The notes under the pieces: model-generated
Database searches by the model: none
Seen by the model: only the letters and a program-made list of their open reading frames with translations
What the model was told of the DNA's origin: nothing
Assembly (NCBI GenBank): GCA_025594325.1
Contig: JANHCV010000002.1
Span: 2,108,001 to 2,172,000, forward strand
Direction: 5' to 3'
Source: Blastocladiella emersonii ATCC 22665
Lineage: Eukaryota > Blastocladiomycota > Blastocladiomycetes > Blastocladiales > Blastocladiaceae
Length of the DNA stretch: 64,000 bases
Shown: in pieces, positions 23,791 to 34,647 of the stretch
How positions within the stretch are numbered: the stretch's first letter is position 1
Layout of the letters: each line of letters starts with the position of its first letter
Translations under genes and position numbers: made by a program

Positions 23791-23805
23791 GTGGCGCGAC
23801 GCGAC
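23791..23805 (+). promoter_or_regulatory. Dispersed motif variant GTGGCGCGACGCGAC
   Basis: Near-copy of the intergenic motif at the convergent junction between the secreted protein gene and CTF4. Confidence 0.4.
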
Positions 23806-23891
23806 TTTCAACCCTCCTCCCCTGCCCCGCTTACTTTCACCGCGTCTCCAAGTGTCCACTTCGTTTGCAAGTTACATCATATTATCATCAC

Positions 23892-26800
23892 CTAATCCAT
23901 CTCAACATCCACCTGCTGCTCCTCCCCCTCCGCCCCCGCCCCTTCGCCACCATCACCCTCCTTGCTCGCCACCGCAGCCTGCTCCGGCTTCTTGCCCCGC
24001 ACCACGAACCGCGCCATCGACGACTGCTGCTGGCTCTTGGCCGCGGCGCCGCCCTTGACGATCCCGGCCTCCATGGTGCGCGCAAACGACGTAGACCGCG
24101 CGAGCCCCGTCGTCGACCCGCCAGCCGTCGACGCAGCCGCGGAGGCGGGCGCAGCGAGGAACGGACTCGCGCCAGCGGCCGCGCGCCGCGCGGCGAACGG
24201 GTTGTTGAACTTGGGTTTCTTGGCCGCGGGCGGCTCAGCGGGAGCAGCCGTGGGCTCGTAGGCCGGGTACTCGTCGGCGGGCGATGGAGCGGCGGGCGGG
24301 TCCGCGCGACGGCGCACGGTGCCCGCGGCCGGCAACGGCGGCAACGACCGCGCGGTCGACGCCATCGAGCTGTCCTGGGACGACCCCATGAGCAGGTCGT
24401 CAAGCGGCGACCCATCCTCGTCCGCCATCTCAGGCTCGCGCCGGCGGTCCTCGATAATCTGGCGCACCCGCTCCGCGAGGGCGGGCATGTTGTTAAAGTT
24501 GGCGACCTTGACCGCCTTCTCGAGCGAGACCTCGAGCGTCAACACCCGCGCGAGATCGAGCGCGCGCGCGGGCCGCTCGGCCTTACACGCGGCCTGCATC
24601 ATGACGAGCGCGGCCTTATCCATCTCGCGGGCGAGTCGGTCGCGGGCCGCGGCCGCGGACTCGGTGTCGCCGTCGAGCGCGTTGGCGCGGCGGAACCGGA
24701 GCGCGGACCACGCGGCGTCGTCGTTGTTGCCACCCCCCAAAACGTGGAGCGCGGCGATGGAAGTCTCGGTGAGCGCGGGCCGCGGGAACCCCGGGTACGC
24801 GCGCGCCGCGCCCGCGGGGATCCGGCACAGGACCGTCAGGGCGGTGTCCCCCGCGAGCCCGACGAACCAGTGCGCGAACCCGGGGGCCCCCGCTCCGACG
24901 GATTCAGGGATGTGCGCGGTGGTGTCGAGCAGGGGCGTCCACTGCCGGTCGCTCGCGACACCGAGCCCGCGGACGACGCCGGCCGAGTCGTACGTGATGG
25001 GTCCGTGGTCGCCCGAGAACCCGATCCACTCGAGCCGCGATTTCGGGGACAGCGGGAGCCGCGCGTCGTGGACGACGGTCGCGAGCCGGGCGAGGTCGTA
25101 GATGCAGTACGCGAGCTGCTGGTCGCCGTTGAACGGCGCGGCGGCGTGCGTCGCGATGATCGCCCACGAACCCGACGCGGCGCACGCGACGAACCGGCCC
25201 GGGAGCGAGAACGCGTGCACGAGGACGCCGCCGAGCGTGACCACACGCACGGTGCCGGCATCCGTGACGAGAACGAGACGGTCGTCACCCGCCGCGAGCC
25301 CGAGCGGGACCTCGTGGGGACCGAGCGGGAGCGTCCACGCGGACCGCGCGGCGGCGGCCGCGGTGGCGCCGGACCCGTCGAGGAGCCGCGCGTGCAGGAC
25401 GCCGGGGATCACGGCGTCGGCGGTGCTCGGGTCGTCCGGGTCGGCGGCCGAGGTGGGCGCGCTGGCGAAGACGGCGGCGCGGGTGGAGAGCGAGGCGAGC
25501 GAGAACTCGCGCGCGTCCGAGAACTGTAGCGGGCGGCGCATGCGCGACCGGTCGTGGAACTCGACGTGGTACGCGTGACGGACTTCTTGCTCGACGGACG
25601 TGATGACGCCGAGGGTGTTGAAGGCTACACGCGCGGGCGGAGGTGTGAGTGGCGGAGCGGGTGCGGCGGCGAGGGTGGGAACGAGCGGACCGAGGTAGCG
25701 CTTGCCCGAGATGGTCGGCGTGGACCCGGGCTGGAACGCGGGCTGGATGGGCGTTGCCTCGGTGAAGCCGGCTACACAGGAAACGTAAGAGCGCCGCGAC
25801 CAACAGTCGGTCGAAGTGTAGTCGCACGTACCGCGAAGAAACTCCTTCTTGAGCTCGGCCTTCTTCTGCTTGCGCGACTTGCCGTCGGCCTCGTCAACGA
25901 GAAAGTCGTCGAGGTCGCTCGCGTCGTCGAGGTCCTCGTCGGCGTCCCCGCCCTCGTCGGCCGAACTGGCACCCCCACCGGCGCCGTCGAGGTCCATGCC
26001 GTCATCGTCGTCACCCGCCTCGATATCGAGCATAGCGGACCGGCGCTGCTGAGGTACCGCGGCGGATCGCGCAGCGGTCGGCGGACGGTCAAAGATCGCC
26101 GACGCAAGCGCATCGCCCGCCTGCTCGGTCGCCGCGCCGCCGAGGACGTTCCCGTCAACGGGGTTGTCGATGAGCGTGAGGGCTTGGCTCTCGGTAGCGA
26201 GGGCGATGGTGTTGCGGTTAGGCTGCCAGCGGAGGAGGAGCGGAGTGCTCGAGAAGGTGATCTCGCGCGGCGGGGCGGCGAGGGCGTCCACGGACCATAC
26301 GGCGACAGCGTGGTCGCGCGCGGCCGAGGCGAGGTAGCGGCCGTTGGGCGACCAGGCGAGCGAGGTGACGGGCTAGATACAGGGACGAGGGGTGAGTGAT
26401 GGTGCGGGTTGGGCGCGAAGAGGGGGCGGACGGACGGACCTCCTTGTGGTGGGTGAGACGGTCGCGGACAATCGAGAACCGGTTGCGCGCGATAACCGCG
26501 ACCTCCTTGGTCCCGACACACACGGCGACGGCACCGCCAGTCGGGCTCCACGCGACGCGCGGCACCGGCGCATCGGGTGCGACACCGGCGCCCGCCCGCA
26601 CGTCCACGTCCGCGACCATAGTGCGTCCCTCGGCGACGTTCCAGATGACCAGCCGGCCGTCGGCAGCGACCGAGGCGAGGTAGGTGCCGAGCGGGTCGAA
26701 GGCGAGCCCCGTGACGGGTGCGGCGTGGTGGCGCAGCTCGTGCATGTCCTCGATGCGCGCCGTCGAGGTGACGCGGACGACCATGTCGTCGCCCGCGCTC

Positions 26801-27253
26801 GCGATCCAGTCGCCGGCGCGCAAGTAGGCGAGGGCGCGGACCGGCAGCGTGTGGCGCGTCAGCAGCTGCTTGTACTCGCCGCCGGGCAGCGAGAAGAGCA
26901 TCACGGTGCCCTTGGTGCTGACGGCGACGGTCGACGACTACGGGTGATCGTGTCAGGGACCAGGATCGAGGGTTGGAGAGGGAAGAACAAGTACGTGGCA
27001 CGCGACGGCAAAGGGCTGGTCGAGGCCGGCATAGTTGATCTGGGCGGGCTCCTTGTCGCGCAGGTCGGGGTCGGTGCGGAAGATGCGGGCGATGCCCGAG
27101 TCCTCGGTCGAGACGAGCGTCCTTGATCGAGGATACAGATCAGCCGTGATCCGGGACGTGTAAGGCGGCGAGAGCAGCGTACAGGCCGTCGGGCGAGAAG
27201 GCGAGGTCGCGCGGCACGCCCCAGAGCGTGTGGTTGACGCGGTCCGTTGCCAT
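23892..27253 (-). CDS. CTF4: CTF4 / WDHD1 replisome hub protein
   Basis: Replisome scaffold coupling CMG helicase to polymerase alpha and cohesion factors. Six exons: 27253-27183, 27121-26995, 26937-26440, 26372-25832, 25771-25691 and 25624-23892, giving 1016 residues. N-terminal WD40 repeats include DLAFSPDGL, VTGLAFDPLGTYLASVAADG and LAWSPNGRYLASAARDHAVA. An acidic linker follows, then the SepB/CTF4 beta-propeller starting at RYLAFNTLGVITSVEQEV, and a helical bundle (RPARALDLARVLTLEVSLEK). The tail is basic and Ser-rich and lacks the HMG box of animal WDHD1, as in fungi. Introns at 25772-25831 and 25625-25690 are multiples of three without stops, so they look like coding sequence, but removing the second restores the family pattern RYLAFNTLG. 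The start codon sits 275 bases from the divergent neighbour. Confidence 0.92.
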
Positions 27254-27528
27254 AATGTCCAGACTGGTTGCATGGGCCGGCCAGGCGCGGCTCGGGTGGG
27301 ATCACTGGCGCTCTCAAGAGAGCGGAGACGGATTCGACCAAGGGTGGTGAGAAGCGCGCGATCGACGGGCGCACGCGGGCGGCGTGATGCGCGCTTCCGA
27401 GTCGCAGCGCGCGCCGCGACGCCGCAGCACCGTGCGCAGCCCGCCGCGATCTAAGGTTCCCGCCCTTCTCGCCTCCCGCACCGAACACCATCATCCCGCA
27501 CTCACTGCAACGTATCAACCACCCACCT

Positions 27529-28187
27529 ATGCTGTCCATCACGAAGCGGCTCTTCTCGAGCGCGGGCACGGCCTACGCCGCCGCCGCGGCCGCCACGGGC
27601 GCTGCGAATGCCGCTGCCGCCGCCACGGCCGCGGACCGCAGCGTGACGGTGACCATGTTCAAGGTCCCCGACTGCCAGCTGTGCGAGGAGGCCAAGCACA
27701 TTGTCGAGGTGGTCCAGAAGAAGGCCGCCAAGGAGAATGTCGTCCTCAACATTGCCGAAGTCGGTCCGTTGCTCTCTGGGTCGCCCTGTTCCTCTACTCG
27801 GCGCTCATCCCCGTCATATGTAGACATCCACGATCCGTCGACCAACGGCAAGTACCTCAAGTACATGTTCGGTACGCCCTCCCCTCAGCACCGCCCGCGC
27901 CACCCTCCCCCGTCGCTCACCCCCCACTCCCGCAAAACCCGTGTGTAGACGTACCCGTCCTCCACCTGCAGGACACCATGTGGGGCATGCACCGCGTCGA
28001 CCCGGGCAAGCTGTGGAACGACGTGCAGTCGGCCGCCGAAGAGCTGGCCGTGCGCGAGGAGCCCGTCGTTGCTCCCGCAACACCCGAGGCGGCGACCGTC
28101 GATGCTGCCGCTGCGACGTCCGAGACTGCCCCCGCGCCAGCAGCTGATGCCGCGCCCGCGCCACCCGCACAGCAGCAGCAGCAGTAA
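27529..28187 (+). CDS. Mitochondrial glutaredoxin-like (thioredoxin-fold) protein
   Basis: Small thioredoxin-fold protein with active-site-type CxxC (VPDCQLCEEAK) after a short beta strand, matching the glutaredoxin-like DUF836 family. Three exons: 27529-27763, 27824-27871 and 27949-28187, giving 173 residues. The N-terminus (MLSITKRLFSSAGTAYAAAA) is basic, Ser/Ala-rich and lacks acidic residues, as expected for a mitochondrial targeting sequence. The cis-Pro region of the fold is VPVLHLQD in exon 3. An extra Ala/Pro/Gln-rich tail of about 50 residues ends in five Gln. It is divergent from CTF4 with a 275-base shared promoter. Redox activity is inferred from the CxxC; the physiological substrate is unknown. 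Confidence 0.8.
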
Positions 28188-28560
28188 GGGGACCGGTGAG
28201 GAAGCGCGCTCCGTCTGCCACCTTCCGCTGCCCTCGTGCGCGACGATGCTGCTGTACCTGCCCCCCGCTCCTCGCATTCTGATATCCCTCCCTCTCTCCT
28301 TCGAGCGCATCGCGCATGCGGGAGCCCGGTTTGTTGATGGAGCGCGCTTCCCCCCTCCCCCTTGTCCGTGTACCCTTCTGCCCTGCCCTGCCCTCCCTTC
28401 TCTCTCTACTGTATCTTTTTCCTCCTGTCTCTTACGACCAACGCAATAAACACGAAATCTGTAACGGGACCCCTCCGTCGACTTCCCACGTGGTGCGCGA
28501 TGATCTTCCTTGAGCCGCGACGCGTCGCCCCGCCCTTGCTCTCCTCGCGACCCCCGAACC
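28188..28560. other. Intergenic, pyrimidine-rich
   Basis: About 370 bases between two plus-strand genes. Long CT-rich tracts (28360-28440) are followed by CACGTG (28488) and a palindromic CGCGACGCGTCGC stretch near 28516. It is the likely EAF7 promoter and leader. Confidence 0.45.
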
Positions 28561-30543
28561 ATGCAACCTTCGCCGCCCCGCGCGGCGCCCGCACTCCATG
28601 CAACGCACCCCGGCATGACCGCCGACCTTTCGGGAGCCGCCGATCCCGCGGACGGCGCGAACACCGCCGCGACCCTCGTCCCGCCGCGCGCGCGCCGCGG
28701 GTCCAGCGCGCCGCCCCCGCCGACCGCCGCGCACCCGAACCCGGCCGCCGTCCCGGCCTCGCCCGCCGCCATTATCAAGCCCGAACCCCCTTCCGCCGCC
28801 CCACCCGCGCCCGCCCCCGCCCCCGCGACGTGCCTCGGCGACCCAACCCCGACGTCCGTCGCCGCCGACTGGTCGGTGCGGCACGACCTGCACCTGCTGG
28901 CCGCCGTCGTGAAACACCGCCCCGTCGGCGTGCACCGCCACGTGCGCGTGCTCGCGATCCAGGCCGCCATGCACCGCGCGCTGCTGGGGCCCGGATCGTC
29001 GGCGGGGACGGGGACGGGGACGGGGACGAGCGTCTGGGTCCCCGTTGAGCGGATCTGGCAGCGGCTCGGGGAGCTGTACCGGCTTGATTTGCTCGAGGAG
29101 GCCGCGGGGATGCCCGGCGGCGACGACGAGTGGCCGACCGCGGTTGCGGAGCCGACGGTGCAGAAGGCGGTGGTCCCGGCACGCGGCGCGCGCGCGGCCT
29201 CCGCGCCGCCGACGACGACTGCGACTGCGGCGGGCGGCGACGTCGTCGACCTGACGCGCAAACCCGCCACCGCCGCCGCCGCGCCGAACGGCCCAGCCGC
29301 TGCCGCCGAGTTCGCCCTCCCCGCCGCGTGGCTGCCTACCACGCCGCACGAACCCGTTCATGCGCGCGGGATCTCGCCGCCCTCGTCCTCCTCGTCGTCG
29401 ACCCTCTCCGCCGCCTCTTCGTCAGGCCACAACGGCGGGGACACGGGCCTGACGAGCCCGCTCGGCGGAGACGACGAGACCGAAGACGATGCCGAGATGC
29501 AGCAGCAGGCTGCGCCGACCGTCGCGCCGAGCGACGACGGCACCGGTGCTGGGCTCGACGACGACGACGAGGAGGCGGGCCCGACACGGCGCACGCGCGC
29601 GCAGCAGCGGGCCAAGTCGGCCGCTCTCGCCGCCGCAGCAGCCACAGCAGCCGCCGCCGCCGCGACGAGTACGCCCGCGGCGTCCACCCGCCGCGGCGCC
29701 GCCGCGCTTTCCGCGGACCTGGATCTCGGGCACCTGTCGTCGTCTTTGGGCGACGACGACGACGATGAAGATGACGACGACCTGGTCTCGGCGCCCGAAG
29801 ATGACGAAATGGACGTGGACGCGGCCGAGGACCACCCGCCGACCGAAAGCGGCGCCGCGACCGCCGACGACGAGGACGATAACGACGACGGGCCCGTGCG
29901 CCGGACCCGCGCGGCGCGCGCGCGAGCCGCCAAGACGGCGGCTGCCGCTTCGACGACGACGAAGAAGGCGCCCGCGCCCGTGAGTAAAAAAGCGCCGACG
30001 GGTAAGCGCCGTGCCCCGGCCGCGTCGGCAGCGGCGGCAGCAGAGCCCGCGGTCGTGCTCAAGGCCGGGACCAAGCGCGCGCGCGGCACCACGGCGGCCG
30101 CGGCGGCACCGACGACGAGTAAGGCGGCGCAGGCGGCTGCGAGCAAGGCGGCGTCGAGTCGGTCGAAGAAGGGTACGCTACGCCGCCGCTTTCACGTCGC
30201 GCTACTGCTCTCCAAACCTGACACGCACGCGCGATTTGTAGCCAAACCGTCCTCTGCGACGCCCAAACCCACCCCTGCAACCTCAACCAAACCCGACCCG
30301 CCAGCCCCCGCCTCGCGGCGCACCCGCGCCTCGTCGCGGCAGCGCAGCACCGTGCTCTCCGACGACGAGGAGGACGACGAGGACGACCACGATGTGGACG
30401 TGGACGGGACAGACCCCGAGCCCGGCCACGCTGACGATGACGAAAGCGACGATGGGGAAGACGAGGACGACGAGGACGACGAGGAGGTCGAGATCGCGCT
30501 CCCCGCGCGGCCGCCACCACGCAAGCGGCCCGCGCGGCGCTGA
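28561..30543 (+). CDS. EAF7: EAF7 / MRGBP-like subunit of NuA4 acetyltransferase
   Basis: CT20-domain protein; in yeast Eaf7 joins the TINTIN module of the NuA4 histone acetyltransferase. The domain lies near residues 100-180: DLHLLAAVVKHRPVGVHRHV, then VPVERIWQRLGELYRLDLL and the terminal acidic DDEWP. Two exons: 28561-30172 and 30242-30543, giving 637 residues, longer than typical family members (about 200-430). The extra length is a low-complexity C-terminus of alternating acidic runs (DDDDDEDDDD) and basic Ala-rich stretches (TRRTRAQQRAK). The latter repeats as VRRTRAARARA, suggesting histone or DNA contact. A GTGTGTGT loop in the conserved domain is encoded by a GGGGAC repeat. The start follows AACC; an in-frame upstream codon gives 17 non-conserved residues. 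Assignment rests on the HRPVGVHRH core. Confidence 0.82.
   Translation: MQPSPPRAAPALHATHPGMTADLSGAADPADGANTAATLVPPRARRGSSAPPPPTAAHPNPAAVPASPAAIIKPEPPSAAPPAPAPAPATCLGDPTPTSVAADWSVRHDLHLLAAVVKHRPVGVHRHVRVLAIQAAMHRALLGPGSSAGTGTGTGTSVWVPVERIWQRLGELYRLDLLEEAAGMPGGDDEWPTAVAEPTVQKAVVPARGARAASAPPTTTATAAGGDVVDLTRKPATAAAAPNGPAAAAEFALPAAWLPTTPHEPVHARGISPPSSSSSSTLSAASSSGHNGGDTGLTSPLGGDDETEDDAEMQQQAAPTVAPSDDGTGAGLDDDDEEAGPTRRTRAQQRAKSAALAAAAATAAAAAATSTPAASTRRGAAALSADLDLGHLSSSLGDDDDDEDDDDLVSAPEDDEMDVDAAEDHPPTESGAATADDEDDNDDGPVRRTRAARARAAKTAAAASTTTKKAPAPVSKKAPTGKRRAPAASAAAAAEPAVVLKAGTKRARGTTAAAAAPTTSKAAQAAASKAASSRSKKGTLRRRFHVALLLSKPDTHARFVAKPSSATPKPTPATSTKPDPPAPASRRTRASSRQRSTVLSDDEEDDEDDHDVDVDGTDPEPGHADDDESDDGEDEDDEDDEEVEIALPARPPPRKRPARR
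29004..29027 (+). repeat. GGGGAC hexanucleotide repeat inside EAF7
   Basis: Four GGGGAC units in the coding sequence encode an alternating Gly-Thr loop between the two conserved halves of the CT20 domain. Confidence 0.8.
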
Positions 30544-30579
30544 ATTGACGAATTGATACATGTGTATTAATGATATCTT

Positions 30580-31728
30580 CTACGACGACGACGTGGTGCG
30601 CTGGCGCTTGACCGGTGCGCCGCCCGACCGACGCGCGCGCACGGCGCGCTTCACGCCCAGCAGCGCCTGCAGGTGCGCGGCGGGCGACGCGAAGGTCGAT
30701 GGCGGAGCGACGGTCGGGATCGAGTACCCGGCGGGCGTCGCGGCGCGCTTGCGCTTGCGCGACGACGCGGGAGATGCGGATGCCGATGCTGCTGGGATGC
30801 TCGCGGCGGGTGCAGAATCGGCAGATGCGGGTGCTGCAGGTACGGGAGCAGCGGTGGCGGGCGCCGACTCCTTCTTGACGGCCTCGGACGCTGCCGCCTT
30901 CGCCTTCGCCGTCTCCTTAGCGGCGCCCGAGACCGACTTGCCCTTCCCCGCCGCATTCGCGGCCGCGGCCGCGGCCGCCTTTTTCGCCTCGGCCGCCTTC
31001 TTAGCCGCGGCCTGCTTCTTCTTATCGACGAGCGGCGCCGACGTCTTGAGCAACTTGACGCTATGCGGCAACAACTTCGCAGCCCACGTCTGCACGAGCG
31101 CGCCGCTCGCACGGTCGCCCATGGCGTCGTAGAACGGGACCGACGGCCGCGGGAACTGGCGGGCGAGGTCGAGCAGGGTCTGCACGTCGCCCGCCGACGC
31201 CGCGGACGTGTCGAGGTCGAGCGCGAGGGCGACGAGGCGCGGAGCGGGGCGGGGTTTCCGCTTCACGGACTCAGCCTCGGCGGCGGTGGGGATCCGCTTC
31301 TCGAGCGCCGCCGACGCATTGGGCGCGGCGCCCGGCACTGTGACGACGGCGAGCTCGACTTGGTGTCCCGCGGCGGCCGCGAGCTGCGCGAGCCCCGGGA
31401 TCCAGCCGTACAACTCGGGCCCGGCGAGCAAGTCGAGGTCGCCGCGGAACAGGACGACGAGTAACACGCTCTCCTTGCTCCCCACCGGTGTCTGGGCGCG
31501 GAGCTGCAGCGTGCGAGCGACCGCGCGCAGGCCGCGCGCGACGACGGCGGACGTGGTCGGGAGCACGGACTCGGCGAGGTGGGCGACGAAGCGGGCCTGC
31601 AGGTCGGCGGGGGCGGGCGTCGACCACTTGACCTTGAGCGGCGAGTCGAACGACTGCTTGGAGACGCGGCGCCGCTTGGCGTCTTCTCGCGCCGCGATCG
31701 AGCCGGGGGCGGCGGTGGCGGATGACAT
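30580..31728 (-). CDS. POP3-like RNase P/MRP subunit (tentative)
   Basis: 382-residue nuclear-type protein, single exon. The N-terminal half has SFDSPLKVKW, then an alpha/beta domain with VLLVVLFRGDLDLL, LYGWIPGLAQLA and VELAVVTVPGAA. This resembles the L7Ae-like fold of fungal Pop3/Rpp38 proteins (FKSPL-W motif, then hydrophobic strands). The C-terminal half is low complexity: a Lys/Ala helix (KKKQAAAKKAAEAKKAAA) and a basic end (SRKRKRAA, VKRQR) fit for RNA binding and nuclear import. The ATG at 31728 is chosen because the conserved block follows soon after; an upstream in-frame extension adds a hydrophobic stretch that looks spurious. The 36-base convergent gap to EAF7 is very tight. Alternative: another small L7Ae-fold RNA-binding protein. 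Confidence 0.5.
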   Translation of the reverse strand: MSSATAAPGSIAAREDAKRRRVSKQSFDSPLKVKWSTPAPADLQARFVAHLAESVLPTTSAVVARGLRAVARTLQLRAQTPVGSKESVLLVVLFRGDLDLLAGPELYGWIPGLAQLAAAAGHQVELAVVTVPGAAPNASAALEKRIPTAAEAESVKRKPRPAPRLVALALDLDTSAASAGDVQTLLDLARQFPRPSVPFYDAMGDRASGALVQTWAAKLLPHSVKLLKTSAPLVDKKKQAAAKKAAEAKKAAAAAAANAAGKGKSVSGAAKETAKAKAAASEAVKKESAPATAAPVPAAPASADSAPAASIPAASASASPASSRKRKRAATPAGYSIPTVAPPSTFASPAAHLQALLGVKRAVRARRSGGAPVKRQRTTSSS

Positions 31729-31908
31729 TTTGATGCGTTGCAGTAGGTGTGGGTACTTCGTTCGTTGGAGAGCAGGGACGAGCAGAGCGGACACAGAGAT
31801 CAGAGCGACGACGGTAAGCGCGAGCGAGCGACCGCCCACGTGAGGATCAAAACAAGGATCAAGCAGACAGATCTATATTGCACAACAAAACCGGAACCAA
31901 AGGGTACT

Positions 31909-32638
31909 TTACAGGGTGGTGGAGATGTTGCGGTAGAGGCGGTATCCCCAGCGGTAGACGATGCGGTAGAGGATGAAGACGATGCGGCGGGCCGTGGCAA
32001 AGTAGTCGCCGAGGGCGAGGAAGGGGACGACGAGGTTGCGGCCAAACTGCTCGAAGAAGGGCTCGCGCTCGCACGCGGGGAGGCACATCGGGTCCGGGAT
32101 CGCGAACGGCGGCGGGTTGTCGGGCAGCGAGAAGGGCGTCAGGTCGGGCGCGCCGTTCAGGTCGCACGTCAGCATGTACCGCAGCGGGTCCTCGATGCCG
32201 AACGCCTCGTACTCGCGCATCGACGCCGAGCTGCACTCGTACAGCCGCATGAACACCTGCGACAGCGTCACCATCCCGACAATCCACGCGAAGATGAACG
32301 TCCACGCGCCCACCATGGCCACGTTGCGCTTCCATCCGGGCGCGATGCTACACACGAGTCGGGAGCGGGTGGGTGAGCTCGCTGATCCTGGCGTGAGCGA
32401 ATGTGAGTGCGCGTGCGTACCGGTACTTGCTCACATCCTCCTTGCCATCATCCTCGGCCTCGGCAGCCGCCGCCGCCACCGCGACGGCCTTGTTGGCGTC
32501 GTCGGCGGTCGCCTCAGCGGGCGCGGCCGCAGCGGGAGCCTTGTCGGCCTTGCGCGAGCGGAGACCCGACTTGTCGGTGGTGTGCACGTCGTTGGCGGCG
32601 GTGACCGTCTCGGGCTCCTCGGGGCGAAGCTGTGCCAT
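31909..32638 (-). CDS. Small membrane protein, unknown function
   Basis: Two exons: 32638-32421 and 32347-31909 (donor GTACGC, acceptor GTGTAG), giving 218 residues. The first 70 residues are Ala/Glu/Lys-rich and soluble. A TM helix follows (NVAMVGAWTFIFAWIVGMVT). A middle segment of about 60 residues contains several Cys (YECSS, LTCDL, MCLPACE). The C-terminal amphipathic or membrane-associated helix is Arg- and Tyr-rich (RRIVFILYRIVYRWGYRLYR). The paired Cys residues suggest a disulfide-bearing lumenal loop. I recognise no family. It is tandem with the POP3-like gene (180 bases apart) and the Pro-rich gene, all on the minus strand. Confidence 0.72.
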
Positions 32639-33058
32639 GGTTGTTGATATCGTAGTAGTTTCTTGGGAGTCGGATTCGTTCGAGAGCGAGAGCCGGGTGC
32701 GGGGGGCAGGCTGGCCTTAAGTAGGGCGTCTTCTGGAGCGCTCTGAAGGTGCGGCAGGTTGGGCGTTCGCGGGCGTTGGCGGCGGCCGTTGGCGGCGGCG
32801 GTGGCGGCCCACGCGGACCTCCGACGACGTGGCGCCCAGAAGCGAAACGCTGTGGCGCTCACCTGGCCGGCCGCACACGTGGCCCGCGGCCAATCGTTGC
32901 TCGACACGCCGCGCTACGTGTCGCGCCATCCCCTTGTGCGGTCGTCAACCTGATCTCGGGTGCTCGGATAGACGCCCGTCGAATCTTCTCCGTCTCCAGC
33001 AGGGTTGAAGTGAAGAGGCATCATGTATAACTTGCAAACAACGACAACGACTGACCGA
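32639..33058. other. Intergenic region
   Basis: About 420 bases upstream of the small membrane protein. It holds CACGTGG near 32875 and a motif variant (TACGTGTCGCGCCAT) near 32915-32929. No gene seen. Confidence 0.45.
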
Positions 33059-34072
33059 TCAGAACACGAGCACCGCGCCCACCGCCGCGACAACCCCGCC
33101 GACGACCGTCCACGCCGCCTTGACCCCCGCAGCGCCCGACGCGGTCCCGAGCGAGTCGATCACGCCGTTATCCGCCGTCGGGCCCGCCTTGGTCGACGAC
33201 TCGGCCGACGTGCCCGCGCCCGTCACCGGCTGCGCCTGCGTCGGCGGCTGCTGCGCCTTGTCCTTGTCGTCCTTGGGCGGGTCTGCCTTCGGAGGCGCGG
33301 GGACGGGGACGGGGACGGGAGCCGACGGCTCGCTGCCGCTCCCGCTGGCCGGCGGGGGCACGGGGACGGGCACCGGGGCTGCCGGCGGCGTGCTCGGCTC
33401 GGGTGTCGCCGCGGAACTGGTTGGGCTCGGCGCGGGAGCGGGGGGAGCGGCGGCCGGCGGAGGAGGGGGAGGGATGATCGGGACCGACGGGCCGGGCGGG
33501 CCCGTCGGCGTCTGAGCCGCGCTCGAGGTCGTCGTCGTGGACGAAGTGGTGGTGGTGGTAGTGGTCGTCGAGCTGGTCGTCTTGGACGACGTAGTGGTCG
33601 ACGACGGGATCACCGCAGCCGGAGGAGCGGGAGGCGGGGGAGGGGCCGTCGTCGGGGCCGGAGGGGCAGGCGGCGGGGGCGGCTGCTGCGGCTGCGGGTT
33701 AGGCCCCGGCGGGGCCGGCGCAGCAGGAGGGGCGGGAGCGGGGCCCGGACCAGGCACAGGCGCCGGCGTCGGAGCCGCGGGCCCGCCGGGCCCGAACGTG
33801 GTCGAGAACGTGGTGAAGAAGGTGGTGAAGAAGGTCGTCGGCCCGCCGTTGATGTTGTTGCCGCTACCGCGGCGGTTGTTCGCCGCCACGCCGAGCACGC
33901 CGTCGACCGTATCGGCGACGCCGCCAAGAAGACCACCAGCAGCAGCTGGGGTCGGCTCAGGCGCTGCGGCGGGAGCGGGAGCCGGGTCGTTGCCGATGGG
34001 CGACGCGGCGGCCATCAGCGCGAGGCCCAGGACGGCCACGACGGCGGTCACCGGGATCGCCTTGCGGACCAT
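33059..34072 (-). CDS. Pro-rich secreted protein with GPI-type ends
   Basis: 337-residue single-exon protein. The N-terminus is a signal peptide (IPVTAVVAVLGLALMAAASP) and the C-terminus a hydrophobic stretch (AWTVVGGVVAAVGAVLVF) preceded by small residues (GTASGAAG). This is the usual layout of a GPI-anchored wall or membrane protein. The body is Pro/Ala-rich with runs such as PQPQQPPPPPAPPAP, a Thr/Ser tract (TTTTTTTTSSTTTT) and VPVPVP runs encoded by GGGGAC-type repeats. A short Phe-Thr motif (TTFFTTFFTTFSTTF) repeats near residue 80. The composition predicts heavy O-glycosylation. No catalytic domain seen; a structural or stalk role is inferred. Confidence 0.8.
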   Translation of the reverse strand: MVRKAIPVTAVVAVLGLALMAAASPIGNDPAPAPAAAPEPTPAAAGGLLGGVADTVDGVLGVAANNRRGSGNNINGGPTTFFTTFFTTFSTTFGPGGPAAPTPAPVPGPGPAPAPPAAPAPPGPNPQPQQPPPPPAPPAPTTAPPPPPAPPAAVIPSSTTTSSKTTSSTTTTTTTTSSTTTTSSAAQTPTGPPGPSVPIIPPPPPPAAAPPAPAPSPTSSAATPEPSTPPAAPVPVPVPPPASGSGSEPSAPVPVPVPAPPKADPPKDDKDKAQQPPTQAQPVTGAGTSAESSTKAGPTADNGVIDSLGTASGAAGVKAAWTVVGGVVAAVGAVLVF

Positions 34073-34647
34073 GGCGGTTACGTTGTTGGTTGAGTTGGTT
34101 GAGCACGGCCTGCGCGCGATGAAGATGGAGGAGAAGAGCTTGTAGACGACCAGCGCCTAGTTCAGTGATTGCCCGCGGGAGGGGAAAGAAGTCTGACTTC
34201 GCAACGGGGAGAGATGGGGGGCACCGCGGCCTCTTAAACCTCCCCGAGCGACGCTCCGCTGCGTCGCTGTTGTATTTTCTGTCATTCGACGCAGCGATGC
34301 GGGCCAGGGTGCGGACGCACGCAGCGGCCGCGACGGCGAGGCGCGCGAGCCACCCTGCGAGGCTGAGTTCATTGACCACACGCGGCTTGGACGTCGACAC
34401 GCACACCGCGCCACGGTGACGGTGACGACGCGTTCGTCATCGACTTCGGAACAAGAAGAGTCGCGACAAGCACGGCTCGGCCGTTGTTGTCGAGGGCGAC
34501 GCGTGCGCGAAGAAAGTGTCTCGCAGCAGCAGCGAGACGCGAGGCGGAAGCGTCCCCACCCGTCGGCATCAGGTGACGCCTGCCGCGCCGCTGAGTCCGT
34601 TCAGTTCGCCCGCTCGCGCTCCATCCGCGCTCCCCTCGCAGCCCCGG
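34073..34647. promoter_or_regulatory. Divergent promoter, Pro-rich protein and SDE2
   Basis: 575 bases between divergent start codons. It is GC-poorer than the genes in parts. No TATA box or complete motif copy was recognised. Confidence 0.4.
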
